DNA of 64,000 nucleotides from contig JADMNL010000022.1 of assembly GCA_016271365.2 (NCBI GenBank), positions 219,208,501 through 219,272,500 of the forward strand, given 5' to 3'. This document shows, piece by piece, positions 31,476 to 42,949 of the stretch. Below the pieces are notes generated by a model that had not been told where the DNA came from, did no database searches, and worked only from the letters and a program-made list of their open reading frames with translations. Both the position numbers and the translations under genes were made by a program. This DNA is from Neoceratodus forsteri. Its lineage: Eukaryota; Chordata; Ceratodontiformes; Ceratodontidae. The stretch's first letter is position 1. Every line of letters begins with the position of its first letter.

Positions 31476-31614
31476 GGACGTCAGGCAGAGCCAATGTCGG
31501 GGGATGTCCCCTGCCTCAGACTGCTAGCCACAAGTTTTTCGTGGGGTCCCGACACCTGCCGGCTTCAGTGCTAATGGTATTACCTACTGCAAAAGCTCCA
31601 CCCTCGAAGACAGA

Positions 31615-32160
31615 TCTTAGGGTTGGTGCATAGAGCCACACATTCCTTGTAAAAAATCAAGTACGAGATTTTGCAGATCAAGGCCTGAAGCTCAGAAATG
31701 TGCCAAGCAGACATAATGGCCACTAGTAAGAGCGTCTTCCAAGAAAGGAACTTTAAATCAGCTGTACCTGCTGGCTCAAAGGGAGGCAGGGTAAGCTTCT
31801 CCAGAATGAAATTCAAGTCCCAAGGAGGAGCACGAATGCGGATGGGGAGGTCTCAAATGGAGAACCCCTCTGAGGAAGGTCTTGGAGACTTCCAACTGCG
31901 CAAAAGTCCTGTCTCCAAAGGGAATATGGTAGGCTGAAATAGCGGCCATGTGGACTTTTAACAAGGAATGGAAGAGACCCAGATCGAAGAGGTGACTCAT
32001 GTAGTCCAGGACTTTATTGGCTGGGCATGAGAAAGGTTCGAAGTCCTTCAAATTGGCCCAAACAGAAAATCATTTCCACTTCATGGGCTGGGTGGACCTG
32101 GTGAAAGGCTTCCTGGCCTCTACCAAGATGTCTGCTACAAGGAGAAATTCCAAAGCGGGC
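31615..32160 (-). pseudogene. Alpha2 tyrosine recombinase, N-terminal half
   Basis: 31580-31816 reads TADLKFLSWKTLLLVAIMSA then WHISELQALI: the block of the first catalytic arginine, but tryptophan-histidine stands where other copies have arginine-arginine. 31776-32051 gives VHMAAISAYHIPFGDRTFAQ and ANKVLDYMSHLFDLGL of the core-binding domain. Frameshifts occur near 31810 and 32040. The C-terminal half follows at 25150-25616 beyond alpha-prime. Confidence 0.85.
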
Positions 32161-32329
32161 TTTAGCTACGTCTGCAGGAGCCACGCATGTAAATGAAGGG
32201 ATTTGAGCCCTGGATGAACAAGGGTCCCCTGATCCTGGGTCAACAATTGTTGTGACACAGGAGGAGGAAGTGGAGGTTCCTCTGAAAATTGTTGCAGAAG
32301 AGAGAACCAAACTTGCCTGGGCCAGAAAG
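32161..32329 (-). pseudogene. Alpha2 RH-YR linker
   Basis: Non-catalytic linker between RNase H and recombinase, homologous to 62190-62385 in alpha3 (QAN/QASLVLSS... and DPGSGDPC versus DPGSGHPG). It is cut by gamma2 at 32330; the other side continues at 38031. Confidence 0.75.
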
Positions 32330-32520
32330 AAAAAATTACTCACCTTAGTAATTGCTTTTTTTCTCATGGAGTCTTGCTATATTATAACAATAGCAGTCAG
32401 CCACTGCAGCTGAACTGCCCCGGAGAGGAAGGAGTTAACTCCAGAAGATCTGAATTTACAGCGAGGGCGCTTAGTGTCTAAAGTTTCATCTGGCAGTTTC
32501 AAATGAAACTGTCAGATCTT
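32330..32520 (-). repeat. Gamma2 3' ITR
   Basis: Inverted partner of 37870-38020: GCAAGACTTCATGG there against CATGGAGTCTTGC here, and GGAGTTAACTCC in both. Contains a near-palindrome CAGTTTCA-AA-TGAAACTG at about 32494-32511. Confidence 0.9.
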
Positions 32521-32864
32521 TACGCCAACATCAAAGGACGGAAAAGTCTGTGTGGAAAACTACACTAGCCTATGGCTACCTACTAGTAGTAATAACAACA
32601 ATATAAACAACAAAGAAACACCCAGAACCATAATAACAAAGATTGATGGTATTATGGTTCGTCTTTACCACCCTTGACAAGCACATATGAATCCCCTTCC
32701 CAAGACTCAAGTCCAAGAAGGGGCACAAAAATAACCTAAAAGAACAACCTAGATCCCTAACCCAAAGGAAAACAGGGTTAGGGAAACTAAAATGGCATGA
32801 CACAGTGCTTGCACCAATTTGCCACCTCTACCCAAGTAGGAGTTCTGAGAGGGGCAGGAGGAGG

Positions 32865-32960
32865 GTGGTTATAATATAGCAAGACTCCATGAGAAAAAAG
32901 CAATTACTAAGGTGAGTAATTTTTCTTCAAACACCATGAAGTCTTGCTATATTATAACAA
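32865..32960. repeat. Gamma2 internal complementary region
   Basis: GCAATTACTAAGGTGAGTAA (complement of the left terminus) is joined through CTT at 32925-32927 to CAAACACCATGAAG (complement of the right terminus). CTT is the complement of the AAG core. Confidence 0.92.
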
Positions 32961-33049
32961 TAGCAGATTACACAGTAGTACTTCCATGGAGGAGGGTCAG
33001 AACTCACTTAGAAATAGGCTCTGAAGCACAGCTGTGCCAAACCGAGACA

Positions 33050-34010
33050 TCTCCTGGACTGGATATCCAGGAATAATGCTTGGTAAAGGTGTGAACTGTC
33101 TTCCAGGTAGCAGCTTGACAAATCTCCAGAATAGGAATATCTCTAGCAGCCGCTAGAGACGCAGCTGTACCCCTGGTGGAGTGGGCCTCAATCCTGAGGG
33201 GGTACTCTCACCAGTTTCTGATAACAAAATTGGATACAAGAGACAATCCACCTTGCAATTGTTCTCTTAGTGGCAGGTTTCCTTTGCCAACCTCGCCATA
33301 GGTAAGAAACAGTTGGAGGGATTCAACCTATGACCTCTGGTGCTTCTAGATAGTAACTTAATGCCCTTTGACATCCAAGCTGTGCAGTCTCCTCTCACCT
33401 GAGGAAGAATGCTCAGTGAAAATACTGGGAGGAGATAGATTGATTCAGGTGGAAATCAGAAACCACCTTCGGCAAAACTTTTATTAGTCCTAGGACTACC
33501 TTTATCTCTGTGGAAAGAGATAAAATCTTCTTCCACTGACAGGGCCTGTAACTCACTTTGCGTCTGGCAGAGGTGATAGCTACTAGAAAACGGTTTTCCA
33601 AGTTAAATACTTGAGTTCTGCGGAAACAGAGGCTCAAAAGGAGGTTGCATTAACTGAGCAATGCAAATATTCAGGTCCCAGGCGGGAGCTGGTTCCCAAA
33701 GGGAGGGTTAGTGTAAGTAACCCTTTAAAAAACTTGGAGAACACAGGGTGAGAAGAAAGGAGGCAGGCTTCCCTGCTGACACAAAAGCAGAGACAGCTGC
33801 CAGATGAACCTTCAGGGTAGCTGGTCTAAGGCCTAAGGAATTCAGATGGACCAAATGGTCCAAAAGAATGGAAGATCAGCAGATTCTGGGGTAATCTGCT
33901 CTCAGAGCACCAGATGGAAAACCTCTTCCACTTAGAATTATAAGTGGCTCTAGTGGAAGGCTTCCTTGAAGCCTTTAAAATATCCATAACACCTTGAGAA
34001 AGGTGTAAAT
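33050..34010 (-). pseudogene. Gamma2 tyrosine recombinase
   Basis: The reverse strand of 33065-33200 reads IEAHSTRGTAASLAAARDIP, ICQAATWKTVHTFTKHY: HxxR box and candidate tyrosine in one uninterrupted frame. 33413-33637 reads NRFLVAITSARRKVSYRP, the first arginine block with a frameshift after it. The core-binding part near 33820-34000 is degraded. Several stops lie between 33200 and 33420. Confidence 0.87.
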
Positions 34011-34920
34011 CAGCAAATTCTAGCCCTCAAGAGCCAAGCCTTGAGGTGGAGGGACTTGAGGTCCGGATACCACACTCTCCTGTGCACAGGCCAGTAAGTC
34101 GTGAACTCTGGGCAGGCTCAGGGCAGGGTGACTGCCAGGACAGGAGCAGAGGGTACCAGGGCTGTCTGGCCCAATCTGGGGCAATCAGAATCACTCTGCA
34201 AGGTTGAGATCTGATTTTCACTAGTACCCTGAAAGGAGAGGAAAGGGGGAAGCATACAGGAACTTCCCTTTCCAATCCAACAACAAGGCATCCAGAGGGA
34301 CTGAGCCCAGTACTGGAGGCCTGCAGCAAAAAGAGGAAGTTGGTGGTTGTCTGGGGCCGCGAAAGATCTATCTGAGGAGTGCCCAACTGGCAAAGACGGA
34401 CCCCAGTACTTGTGGATTCAGAGCCCATCTGCGATGGCCCTGAGAAATTCTGCTGAGGCGCCCGCCAGCACATTGTCCTTCCCTGGGAGATGAACGCTAT
34501 CAGGGAGGTGTTCAGGAATAAGCCAGAGACCACAACTTCATTGCTTGGTGCACAAGGCTGAAGACCGAGTGCCCTTGTTTGTTGATGTACCACATTGTGG
34601 TGGTATTGTCTGTCCTGACTTGAACCACTTTGTTCTGGACAGAATCTGAAAAGATCCAAGAGCTAAAAGACAGCTCTGAGTTCCAGAAGATTGATGTGGG
34701 CAAGAGATTCCTGAGGAGACCACACTCCTGAGTGGTAAGGTCGTGAGTGAGCCCCCACCCTAACAGGGAGGCATCCGTGGTGAGGGTGAGGGAGGAGAAA
34801 TGGAATGAAGGGAACCCTTGTTTCAGATTGCTTTGATCCTGCCACCAGTGTAGGGCCAGGATCAGGGATTGAGTAACTGGGACCAATTTGGTAAGGGGTC
34901 CTTCCTCTGAGACCAATAGG
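34011..34920 (-). pseudogene. Gamma2 RNase H and linker
   Basis: 34512-34916 reads LTLTTDASLLGWGLTHDLTT (first aspartate), FWNSELSFSSWIF (degraded glutamate block), VRTDNTTTMWYINKQGHS (aspartate in TDN). The linker with VILIAPDWARQPWYPLLLS is in frame 34027-34659. Frameshifts near 34560 and 34700. Confidence 0.87.
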
Positions 34921-35810
34921 CCCTCAAATGGAACTGAATGTCCTCATCTGGAATCTTGCTCCTGCACAACAGCTGTGGAAGCAGCCATGTGTCCGAGGAG
35001 TTGCAGGAAATGCCTTGCTGGTCGAGAGACCCGCAGGGTAAAGGAGGATGCCAGGGCGATGAGTCTGTCCACCCTTTCCGAGGGAAGAAAGGCCCTGGCT
35101 AACCTTGTGTTCAATTCTGCGCCTATGAAAGTTAGGGCCTGAACTGGTTCCAGAACTGACTTTGGTAAGTTTAGCAGAAATCCCAGAGAAGTGAGAAGCT
35201 GCTGGGTGACTTGTAAGTGGGATTTCACCTGACCTGGAGACTGACCCACAATGAGCCAGTCGGTCCAGGTAGGAAACCCAGCAACCCTTGCCTTCTTAAA
35301 TGAGCCACTACTACAGCGAGACATTTTGTGAATACCCTTGGCGCAGAGGTAAGGCCAAAGGGCATTGCCCTGAACTGGTAGTGGCCTGAGGGCAGTTCGA
35401 ACCTGAGGTACTTTCGGTGGGAAGGCCTGATCAGAACATGAAAATAGGCATCCTTGAGGTCCAGGGAAGCTAGCCAGTCCCCTGGCCTTAGGGAAGGCAA
35501 TATCATTGCCAGGGTTAACATTTTGAACTTTGGTTTCAACAGATGCTTGTTCAAGTATCTTAAATCCAGAATGGGCCGCCATTCTCCTGTCTTTTTTGGG
35601 GTAAGAAAGTATCTTGAATAAAGCCCCTTGCCCTGATGGCAAGGAGGAACCCTTTCCACTGCTTTGCAGACCAGAAGAGAAGAAACCTCTGCTTCCAAAG
35701 CAAGGGCTTCTGAAGGACTTGCAGGTGGGAAATGCCTGGCTTTCATCTTTGGAAAATATTTGAAGCTGAGAACCAGACCCTGGCCTATTACCTCAGAACC
35801 CATCTGTCCG
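34921..35810 (-). pseudogene. Gamma2 DIRS reverse transcriptase
   Basis: 35225-35803 is open for 192 codons: KKTGEWRPILDLRYLNKHLL, RPGDWLASLDLKDAYFHVLI (first catalytic aspartate), YQFRAMPFGLTSAPRVFTK. Then the frame fails exactly at the active site: a single extra base turns CTGGACGAC into CTGGACCGAC near 35265, so PYLDDWL becomes FLPGPTGS in this frame and TWTDWL in the next. 34944-35642 carries the remainder (LTFIGAELNTRL). Confidence 0.9.
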
Positions 35811-37470
35811 GGTTAGGGACAGCCAGCTCTGGCTGAAATAGGCCAACCTGCCCCCACTGGTACAGGAGAATCGCCCTGGGCACCCCATCAGGGTGCTCTG
35901 CTTAGCAGCAGCCTTAGGCTGAGGGAGGGAGACGGTCTACTAGCACCACGCCTACCCCTGCCTCTGAAGAAACCCTCTCAGACAGCAGAGGAGGCTTGAA
36001 ATTGGTAAAAGGCCTGAAAAGGGTCTGCCCTTACCTCTGGGAGCATGCCTTTGTGGCATGGCATGCTTCTCCTTAGCCTGGGCACTTTTGTAGGTAGTTC
36101 TGTATTCATCCATCTTTTTCATATAATTTTCTGTTTGCTCCCAAACAGAGAATTTCCCTACAGGAAAATCCATAGCCTTTGACTGAGTATCTTGGGACAG
36201 ATTAGTGCATCTGAGCCATGCCAACCCACGGGAAGCTACAGAAGTGGCCATGACCCTAGAGGAAACATCATTAACATCAATAGCAGTATGAAATTGAACT
36301 TTAGAGGCTTCAATGCCATCAGCAGCCACCTGTTCCAACTCACTAGCCAGCTGGCCATGGGCCTGCTTGGCTAACTGCATACTGTGTCCCACCTAGATTT
36401 CTGATATCTAGCCACATAAGCCATATAATTTGCCTGCCTGAGTCCCAAAGAAGCTGCCATATACTGTTTCTTCGCGATGGCATCAATCTTCCTAGAATCC
36501 TTATCAGGAGGATGTGAGGCCAGAGGAATATTAGCTTGTCACAGGCTGCAGCTTGTACCACACCTACATGACTACACTGCTCAATAGGAAGTCTGTATCC
36601 AGCCTGACAAAGTATACCTTCTGTCCATTTTTTATCTACAGGAGGGACAGAATGAGGATTTTTTAAAATCTTTGTTTGCTTCCTAAATGACTTATGCAAA
36701 GGAACAGACAACCTCCTAGACTCTGGAATATCCATCATTTCCACATAATCAGGCTCCTCTTGCCCATCCACAGCCTCCTCTAAAGGAAGCTGAAGGGTTT
36801 CTGCAACCTTTTTGTAAAAATTAAAGAAAGAAGGGGACTCAGACAGAATAGGGGGAGATTCTAAAGGTCTGTCTGGAGAAATGCCCGGTTCGATGGGCAC
36901 GTCCAGACCCTCCCAGCCACACATATATTGATCAAATTCCTCCTCCCCCTCCTGTGGTTCATAAAAATCCTCAACTTCAAAATCCTGAACCACTGGGACT
37001 GAACGAACCAACCTTTTACCAACTGTTGGTGGTTCTACAGATCCCTGAGACAGTGACTGGACAATCTGAATGGCTTTAGCTATCTCTGCAGCAGTTGGAG
37101 ACACAATTCTGGACCCAAACCTCCTGATTTCTTTGTCTTTTACTTGGGACTGGTTCCTCTGAACCAGTCTTCCTTTGCCCGAGGAAGTCTCGCCCTGGTC
37201 AGAGGGCACTCCTCTGGTCCAGTGGGTACTGAACCGGGCTGGCCATCCGGTCAGCGGACTTCTTGGACTCTCGCTCCCTGAGCCGCCCAATCTCTTCTCC
37301 AGGGTGGCTGCAGGAAATTTTTACACACCTGGCAGTCTGACAGGAGGTGGTCAGCCCCAGACAATAGACACAAGTGGTGTGTGGGTCAGCCTTGGCAAAG
37401 GCGTCCCACAGACATCACAGTGTTGAAACCCAGTGGGCCCGGTTTTTCTTTTGGGTTTCTCAGACATAAT
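35811..37470 (-). pseudogene. Gamma2 gag-like ORF
   Basis: A start at about 37466 (MSEKPKRKTGPTGFQHCDVC) is the same as in gamma1. 36343-37290 is open for 315 codons: IAKAIQIVQSLSQ, an acidic stretch FEVEDFYEPQEGEEEFDQYM, and a C-terminal part shifted out of frame after about 36560. 35952-36392 gives KVQFHTAIDVNDVSSRVMA and AWLRCTNLSQDTQSKAMDFP, ending in a basic tail. C-x2-C-G is kept at the N-terminus and CVYCLG survives in another frame near 37355-37375. Confidence 0.8.
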
Positions 37471-37869
37471 GCCAGCCTAACCAAAAACTTGCCCTTTTGA
37501 TGGCAGTGCCAGGCAAGACACCCTTATCGGTTCCTAACCGTGTCACGGGTATTTGAAAAAAACGTAAAAATTTCGTTTTTAGAACTGATAAGAACCGGGA
37601 ACCGCACTCTAAAACCCACAGTACAGTTTTAAAAGACAGAAATAACCAAGCGATCGGTTCAAAACCGAACCGATAATTAATTTTCCACACAGACTTGAAT
37701 TTTTTGTACTTAAGGTTACCAGATAGAGCTTTAGAACCGAAATGCGGTAAAAATAATGACTTTTGCCGGTTCAAATGAACCGAAAACTACTCTTTTAAAC
37801 CGAGAATGAACCGAGCTGAAGGAGCTGATCTCCGGAGCGACTGTTCAGTGAAGCGGAGTAAAGAATCTT

Positions 37870-38030
37870 GACAGTTTCATTTGAAACTGCCAGATAGAGC
37901 TTTGGGCACAGCGCCCTCGCGCTGTAGAACTCCAGATCTTCTGGAGTTAACTCCTTCCTCTCCGGGGCAGTTCAGCTGCAGTGGCTGACTGCTATTGTTA
38001 TAATATAGCAAGACTTCATGGTGTTTGAAG
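37870..38030 (-). repeat. Gamma2 5' ITR
   Basis: Inverted partner of 32340-32520; ends TTCATGGTGTTTGAAG. The leader between it and the gag start (37471-37869) holds GATCGGTTC repeats but no ORF. Confidence 0.88.
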
Positions 38031-38560
38031 GGGGCAATGAGAATCATTCGAGCCCCTTCTGTTTGTTCAAGACTCTTGGAATCAGGGGAATGGGAGGAAG
38101 GGAACAAACAAATCTCTCTCTCCAAGTGAGAGACAGATTGTCCCGACAAAAAATGTCTCGTCCTAGAGCGAGTGAGCAGAAGGCAGGATGTTTTGCGTTT
38201 TGGGGAGAAGTGAAGAGGTCTATCTGAAGTGTCCCCATCACTGAAAGATGTCGTTTACGACTGATGATCTAACTCCCATTCGTGGGACCTGGCTGAGGAC
38301 AGACTGAGTCGGTCTGCCAGTGTGTTTTCCACTCCCAGAATGTGAACCGCAGTCAACTGAAGGTGACGTTGGGTTGCCCAATGCCAGACTCTCATCGCTT
38401 CCCGGCACAGACGATAGGAACGTGTTCCTCCCTGCTTGTTGAGATACCAGTCTACACACGTCTGATTGTATGAGGAGATGACCAGGGAGGATGAAGGAGA
38501 GTAGAGCCTGATGGGCAAAGGACTGCTCTTAGTTCAAGTACATTTATGTGCAGATTTTCT
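38031..38560 (-). pseudogene. Alpha2 RNase H
   Basis: 38255-38518 reads CVDWYLNKQGGTRSYRLC and LQLTAVHILGVENTLADRLS (last aspartate in ADRLS). 38044-38241 gives the linker MMGTLQIDLFTSPQNAKHP. The TDN aspartate block is degraded to SYNQT near 38460. The gamma2 insertion truncates the linker at 38031. Confidence 0.87.
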
Positions 38561-39500
38561 TCAAACTTGGACCAGCTGCCCAGAGTCCTGTGAGACCCTA
38601 GATGGGCACCCCAGCCTTCTCCTGACATCTGCTGTCAATGTCTGGGAGGGGGGTTCGATGCAGAAGTGAACTCCCAGGAATAGGTTCACCTGAACCATCC
38701 ACCACTGCAAGTCCCTGATCATGGGATCAGAAACTAGTACCTCTTGGTCTAGATTGTCCATGATCTGGTCCCACTGCGACCGAAGTGTCCACTGAGAGAT
38801 CCTCATATAGAGCTGAGCAAGTGGGACTATCGGAATACAGCCGCCATTAGCCCGAGGAGGTGGAGGACTTACCTGGCTCCAACCCTCCTGCGACTGGACA
38901 GAAGACGGGCCATATTCTGAAGGGTGCTTACCGTGTCCGAAGGCAAGAAGGCTTTGCCAGTGGTCATGTCCAGAATCGCCCTATAAATTGGAAGTGTTGG
39001 CAAAGGGACCAAATGGGACTTTGCTTGGTTGATGGTGATACCCAGGCTGGTGAAAACCTGCAGGGTAAGGGAAAGGGATTGCAGGAGCCAGTCGTCCAGG
39101 TATGGGAATACCTGTACTCCCTGGGTACGCAAGTGGGCCACTACCACAGACAGGCATTTGGTAAACACTCGGGGGCAGAGGAAAGACCAACTGGGAGGGC
39201 CTTGAATTGGTAGTGGTCCCCCTGAAAGCAAGAATGGAGGAACTTGCGGTGGGAAGGGCATAAGGGGATATGCAGGTAGGTATCCTGCATAGCCACTGTC
39301 CCTGCCGAAAAAGTGGTAGAAGGTTCTGCAAAGAGAGCATTCTGAAGCGTCTGTACACCACGAACATGTTCAGGGAGCAGAGGTCTAGGATAGGCCTCAG
39401 GTCTCCAGTCTTCTTTGGAACTAGGAACAAATGGGAATTGTAACCTGTTCCCCAAAGATGGGTAGGAACTGACTGTCGCCACGTTTGAGAGAAGGGAAAT
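38561..39500 (-). pseudogene. Alpha2 DIRS reverse transcriptase
   Basis: 38981-39430 starts MFLVPKKTGDLRPILDLCSL and RMLSLQNLLPLFRQGQWLC. 39141-39482 gives MQDTYLHIPLCPSHRKFL (first aspartate kept in the QDTY block), YQFKALPVGLSSAPE. 38869-39261 gives PYLDDWLLQSLSLT with both active-site aspartates and YRAILDMTTGKAFLPS. Three frames are used, so at least two frameshifts; RISQWTLRSQWDQIMDNLD (38750-38810) starts the following region. Confidence 0.88.
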
Positions 39501-39976
39501 GATTTCCTCTAGGACCAGAGGAAGAGGTTACGGGGAGTAAGACAACTGGGAGGGGTTCTGCAGAAACTCTATTGAGTGTCCTGCTGATATCAACTGGAGC
39601 ACCAAAGCGTCTGATGTGATCTCTCCCAACCCGGCAGATGGGAGGAGAATCTCCCCATCGATTCCTCTGGAACCTCCAGAGGCAGTCGGAGAGTCAGGAG
39701 GTGTGGGGCAGCGCAGCAGCCATGGCTATTTTTTGGGGCGCCCCTGACTGCTGGAGGGACCCATTTGTTGGCTCGTTTGCCCTGTGGTTTTGTCTGTTGA
39801 CAAAAAGAACGCCGCTGCCCCTGAGGGAGACTGTACATAGAGTTGGCACACTTGAGTGCAGTGCCCTTCTCCTACAGTTCGGTAATGATGTCCCTGACAT
39901 CACCCCCGAACAGCACCAAAACCCTGAAGGGAAGCATCCTGGATGGCTGATTGCACTTCAGGGACCAAACTTGACA
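39501..39976 (-). pseudogene. Alpha2 gag-like ORF, C-terminal part
   Basis: 39590-39838 and 39694-39903 hold a basic segment (RSFCQQTKPQGKRANKW), and the segment near 39910-39940 reads SLQGLVLFGGDVRD, homologous to FQGLVLFGPEVKQM in alpha-prime. It is interrupted at CATGA (39977) by CR1-c and continues at 44583. Confidence 0.8.
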
Positions 39977-40289
39977 CATGAAACATAGACTTTGACGGCA
40001 GATAAGGACCGCTAGGCCCATCTAGTCTGCCCATTTCCCTACCTACAGGATAGGCCGCAGATCCTATTTAACCAACAGCCTATATCTTCCTGCCCCCCAC
40101 AAGAATTGCCTTATGTCTGTCCCATGCATTCTTGAATTCTCCCCCAGTTTTAGACTCCACAACTTCCTCAGGAAGGCTGTTCCATGCATCCACTACCTCT
40201 CTGTGAAATAATACTTCCTCACATTGCCCCTGAACCGCCCTCCTATCTTTAAATTGTGACCCCTTGTTCTTGCAAGTCTCTTTCTGAAA

Positions 40290-41560
40290 GATGCTACCCT
40301 CTTGGACTTTGTTGATTCCCTTGAGGTACTTGAAAGTTTCCATCATGTCCCCCCCTCTCCCTTCTTTCCTCAAGGGTATACATATTAAGCTCCTTTAGTC
40401 TCTCCTCATACGGCTTCTCTTGCAGACCCTGCACCATTTTAGTTGCCCTCCTCTGGACTGCCTCTATCCTGTCTATGTTCTTGCGGAGATGGGGTCTCCA
40501 GAACTGGACACAGTATTCCAGATGGGGTCTCACCAACTGTCTGTACAGAGGGATAACAACTTCCTGTTTGCTGCTGCCGATGCCTCTCCCTATACATCCC
40601 AGTATACCCCCGGCCCTCCCTGCCGCCTTCTCACATTGCTTGCTAACCTTAAGGTCATCTGATATGATTACCCCCAGGTCCCTTTCCTGTTTTGTTGTTG
40701 TTACTACCTCCCCACCCATTGTGTATTCTTCCCCTGGGTTGTTTCCCAGGTGCATTATTTTGTACTTTTTTGCATTGAATCCTAGCTGCCATACGTCAGA
40801 CCATTCCTCCAACCTTGTCAAGTTCCTTTATCCTTTCCACGCCTCCTTGTGTATCAACCCTGTTGCAGATCTTTGTGTCATCTGCAAAAGGCATACTTTT
40901 CCTTCCAGTCCCTCTGCAATGCCACTGATGAAGACATTAAAAAGGACTGGACCCAATACTGAACCCTGCGGTACCCCGCTAGTAAACGCCCTTTCTTCAG
41001 AGTGGACTCCATTTACAATTACCTTCTGTGTCCTGTTGTCCAGCCAATGTTTTTCCCAGGCTGGTTAATTTGACTAATAATCTTTTGTGTGGGACTGTGT
41101 CAAATGCCTTGCTAAAGTCTAGGTAGGCCATGTCCACAGCCCCTCCCTGGTCTACTACTTTGGTCACCCAGTCAAAGAAATCTATTAGATTCTGCCTGAC
41201 ATGACCTTCCGGCTAGAACCCATGCTGCCTTGGATCCTGTGCTCCACTGGCCTCTAGGTACTCAACTATTCTTTCCTTCAGAAGTGACTCCATCACTTTC
41301 CCTACCACAGAGGTCAGACTGACAGATATGTAGTTTCCTGCCTCTGTCTTGGTCCCACTTGTGAAGGGAATCACATCCCTTCCTCCAGTCCTCGGGTACC
41401 ACACCATCCTCCCATGATTTATTAAAAGAGTAGCCAGTGGTTTCACTAGTTCCTTCCTTAATTCTTTTAGAATTCTGGGGTGAATTCCATCAGGACCCAT
41501 TGCTTTGTCCACCTTCAGTTTTAGGAGTTCTTGCAGAACCCTTTCTTCTGTGAAAGGACT
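40290..41560 (-). pseudogene. CR1-c reverse transcriptase
   Basis: 41213-41512 reads MDKAMGPDGIHPRILKEL, TEAGNYISVSLTSVVGKVM and ASGAQDPRQHGF. The middle region around 40880-41180 holds AYLDFSKAFDTV-type and FADDT-type blocks in shifted frames. 40294-40821 (175 codons) carries the C-terminal part: NAKKYKIMHLGNNPGEEY, LGVIISDDLKVSKQCEKAA and EERLKELNMYTLEERRERG. Family function is target-primed reverse transcription. Frameshifts separate the blocks. Confidence 0.92.
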
Positions 41561-42730
41561 GGGATCGACCCCCTATCAAGAGTGCTTCTGTTAATTGGAT
41601 TAGGCACCCCCCTTTATGAATACTGAGCAGAAATATTCGCTCAGTATTCCTGCTTTTTCACTGTCCCTCTGCCCACCCACCATTTATTCTATTCAGCCTC
41701 ACTATCCCTCCCTTTGTCTTTCTACGCTGATGTACCTATAAAGGTTTTATCCCCTTAACTGAGTTAGCTATCTTTCCTAAGTTTGGGCCTTTGCTATTCT
41801 GACTTCCTTCCTGCTTCTTTCTGCCTTAACTGGTACAGCTCTCTGTCCTGCTCCTTCTGTGTTTCCTTATACTTCTGGAATGCTATCTTTTTCTTCCTGA
41901 CTTTCACAGCCACCTCTCGAGAACCATAGTGGCTTTTTCTTTCGTTTTGATTTATTTGCTTCACACAAAGGCTTGTTGCCTCTGTGATGGCAGTTCTGAT
42001 AATTTCCCATTGTTGCTCCACACCTCCTTCTAGCCTGTTTGCTAGTGCTTTTCTGAGGCACTCTCCCATCTTGCCAAAGTCAGCCCTCCTAAAGTCCAGT
42101 ACCCTCACTTTTGTATGGCTCGACTCTGTAGCGGAGTTTAACGTGAACCACACTGTTTGATGGTCACTTGTCCCCAGATGGCAACCCACTTCTAGAGCCG
42201 AGATCCTCTCACTGCCCCGGTTTGAGAGTACGAGGTCTAAGATTGCTCCCTCACGAGTGGGTTCCGAAACTAGCTGTCTAATGCCTGCCACCTGTACAGC
42301 ATCAAGAATGGCCCTGCTCTTGGATGTTGCTGCAGCAAATGTGCTCCAGTTAACATCTGGCATATTCAGGTCTCCCATCAACAGTATCTCCCCTTTCTCT
42401 GCCATTGTAAGAATGCCTTCTATCATATCCTTGTCCATTCCTTCCCCCTGACATGGGGGTCTGTACACAACCCCTGTGCGGATTGTGGTGCCCTTTCCAG
42501 TCTCCAAGGTGACCCACAGTGCCTCCTCTCCTCCCGTTTACTCTTTTGTTCAGTTGCTTTTATCCCTTCCTTTACATAGAGAGCTACTCCTCCCTCTTCT
42601 CCCTGCCTGTCTCTCCTGTAGGTTATGTACCCTGGTATGTCAACATCCCAGTCATGGTTCTCTGTGTACCATGTTTCTGTGACTGCTACGATATCCAGGC
42701 ATCCTCTTCCATTAAGGCCACCAGCTCAGG
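41561..42730 (-). pseudogene. CR1-c endonuclease
   Basis: 41794-42507 is open for 237 codons: TGVVYRPPCQGEGMDKDM, MAEKGEILLMGDLNMPDVNW, DAVQVAGIRQLVSEPTREGA, LEVGCHLGTSDHQTVWFTL. It includes the GDLN block and the SDHQ histidine block of the catalytic site. The N-terminal part (MEEG/LDIVAVTETW) is at 42640-42720 in another frame. The uninterrupted AEKGEIL segment is the empty-site counterpart of the beta1 insertion point. Confidence 0.92.
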
Positions 42731-42949
42731 GAGCTTGTTGCCCAGACTCACGGCATTGGTACTCATTACCCTCCATTTCCTGATGGCCTTACCCCTTTTG
42801 CCCCATCCCTGTCCTTCTTGCCTTTGTCACTTTCTCCATTTACCCCTGCCCTTCCCTATCGACACCTCCATGTTGGTGTTTGCCACACTTACTACCGTGA
42901 TTGTTTGGGGGCGCTAGGATTTTCCTGCTCCTTTCCAGTGCCTCCCCCT

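Larger units (their letters stand above)
25617..31614 (-). mobile_element. Alpha-prime DIRS retrotransposon inserted in alpha2 YR
   Basis: Left terminus AACAGTTACGTAAGAAC at 25620, right end CCCTCGAAGACAGAT at 31601-31614. Host recombinase sequence rejoins across it (NPK then LRWWLNQ). ITRs pair 25650-25830 with about 31400-31600. Gene order: gag 28830-30660 plus the N-terminus near 31130-31290, RT, RH, YR. A V-SINE lies in the gag at 30683-31122. The exact core bases at the junction could not be fixed. Confidence 0.9.
32330..38030 (-). mobile_element. Gamma2 DIRS retrotransposon, complete structure
   Basis: 5701 bases bounded by AAG at 32327-32329 and AAG at 38028-38030. Host rejoins as GGGCCAGA-AAG-GGGGCAATGAG, matching the uninterrupted alpha3 sequence GGGCCAGAAAGGAGCGATCAG near 62377. 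Left terminus AAAAAATTACTCACC, right terminus CATGGTGTTTGAAG; long ITRs (32355-32520 with 37870-38020); ICR at about 32865-32960. Order gag, RT, RH, YR on the minus strand. Confidence 0.95.
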
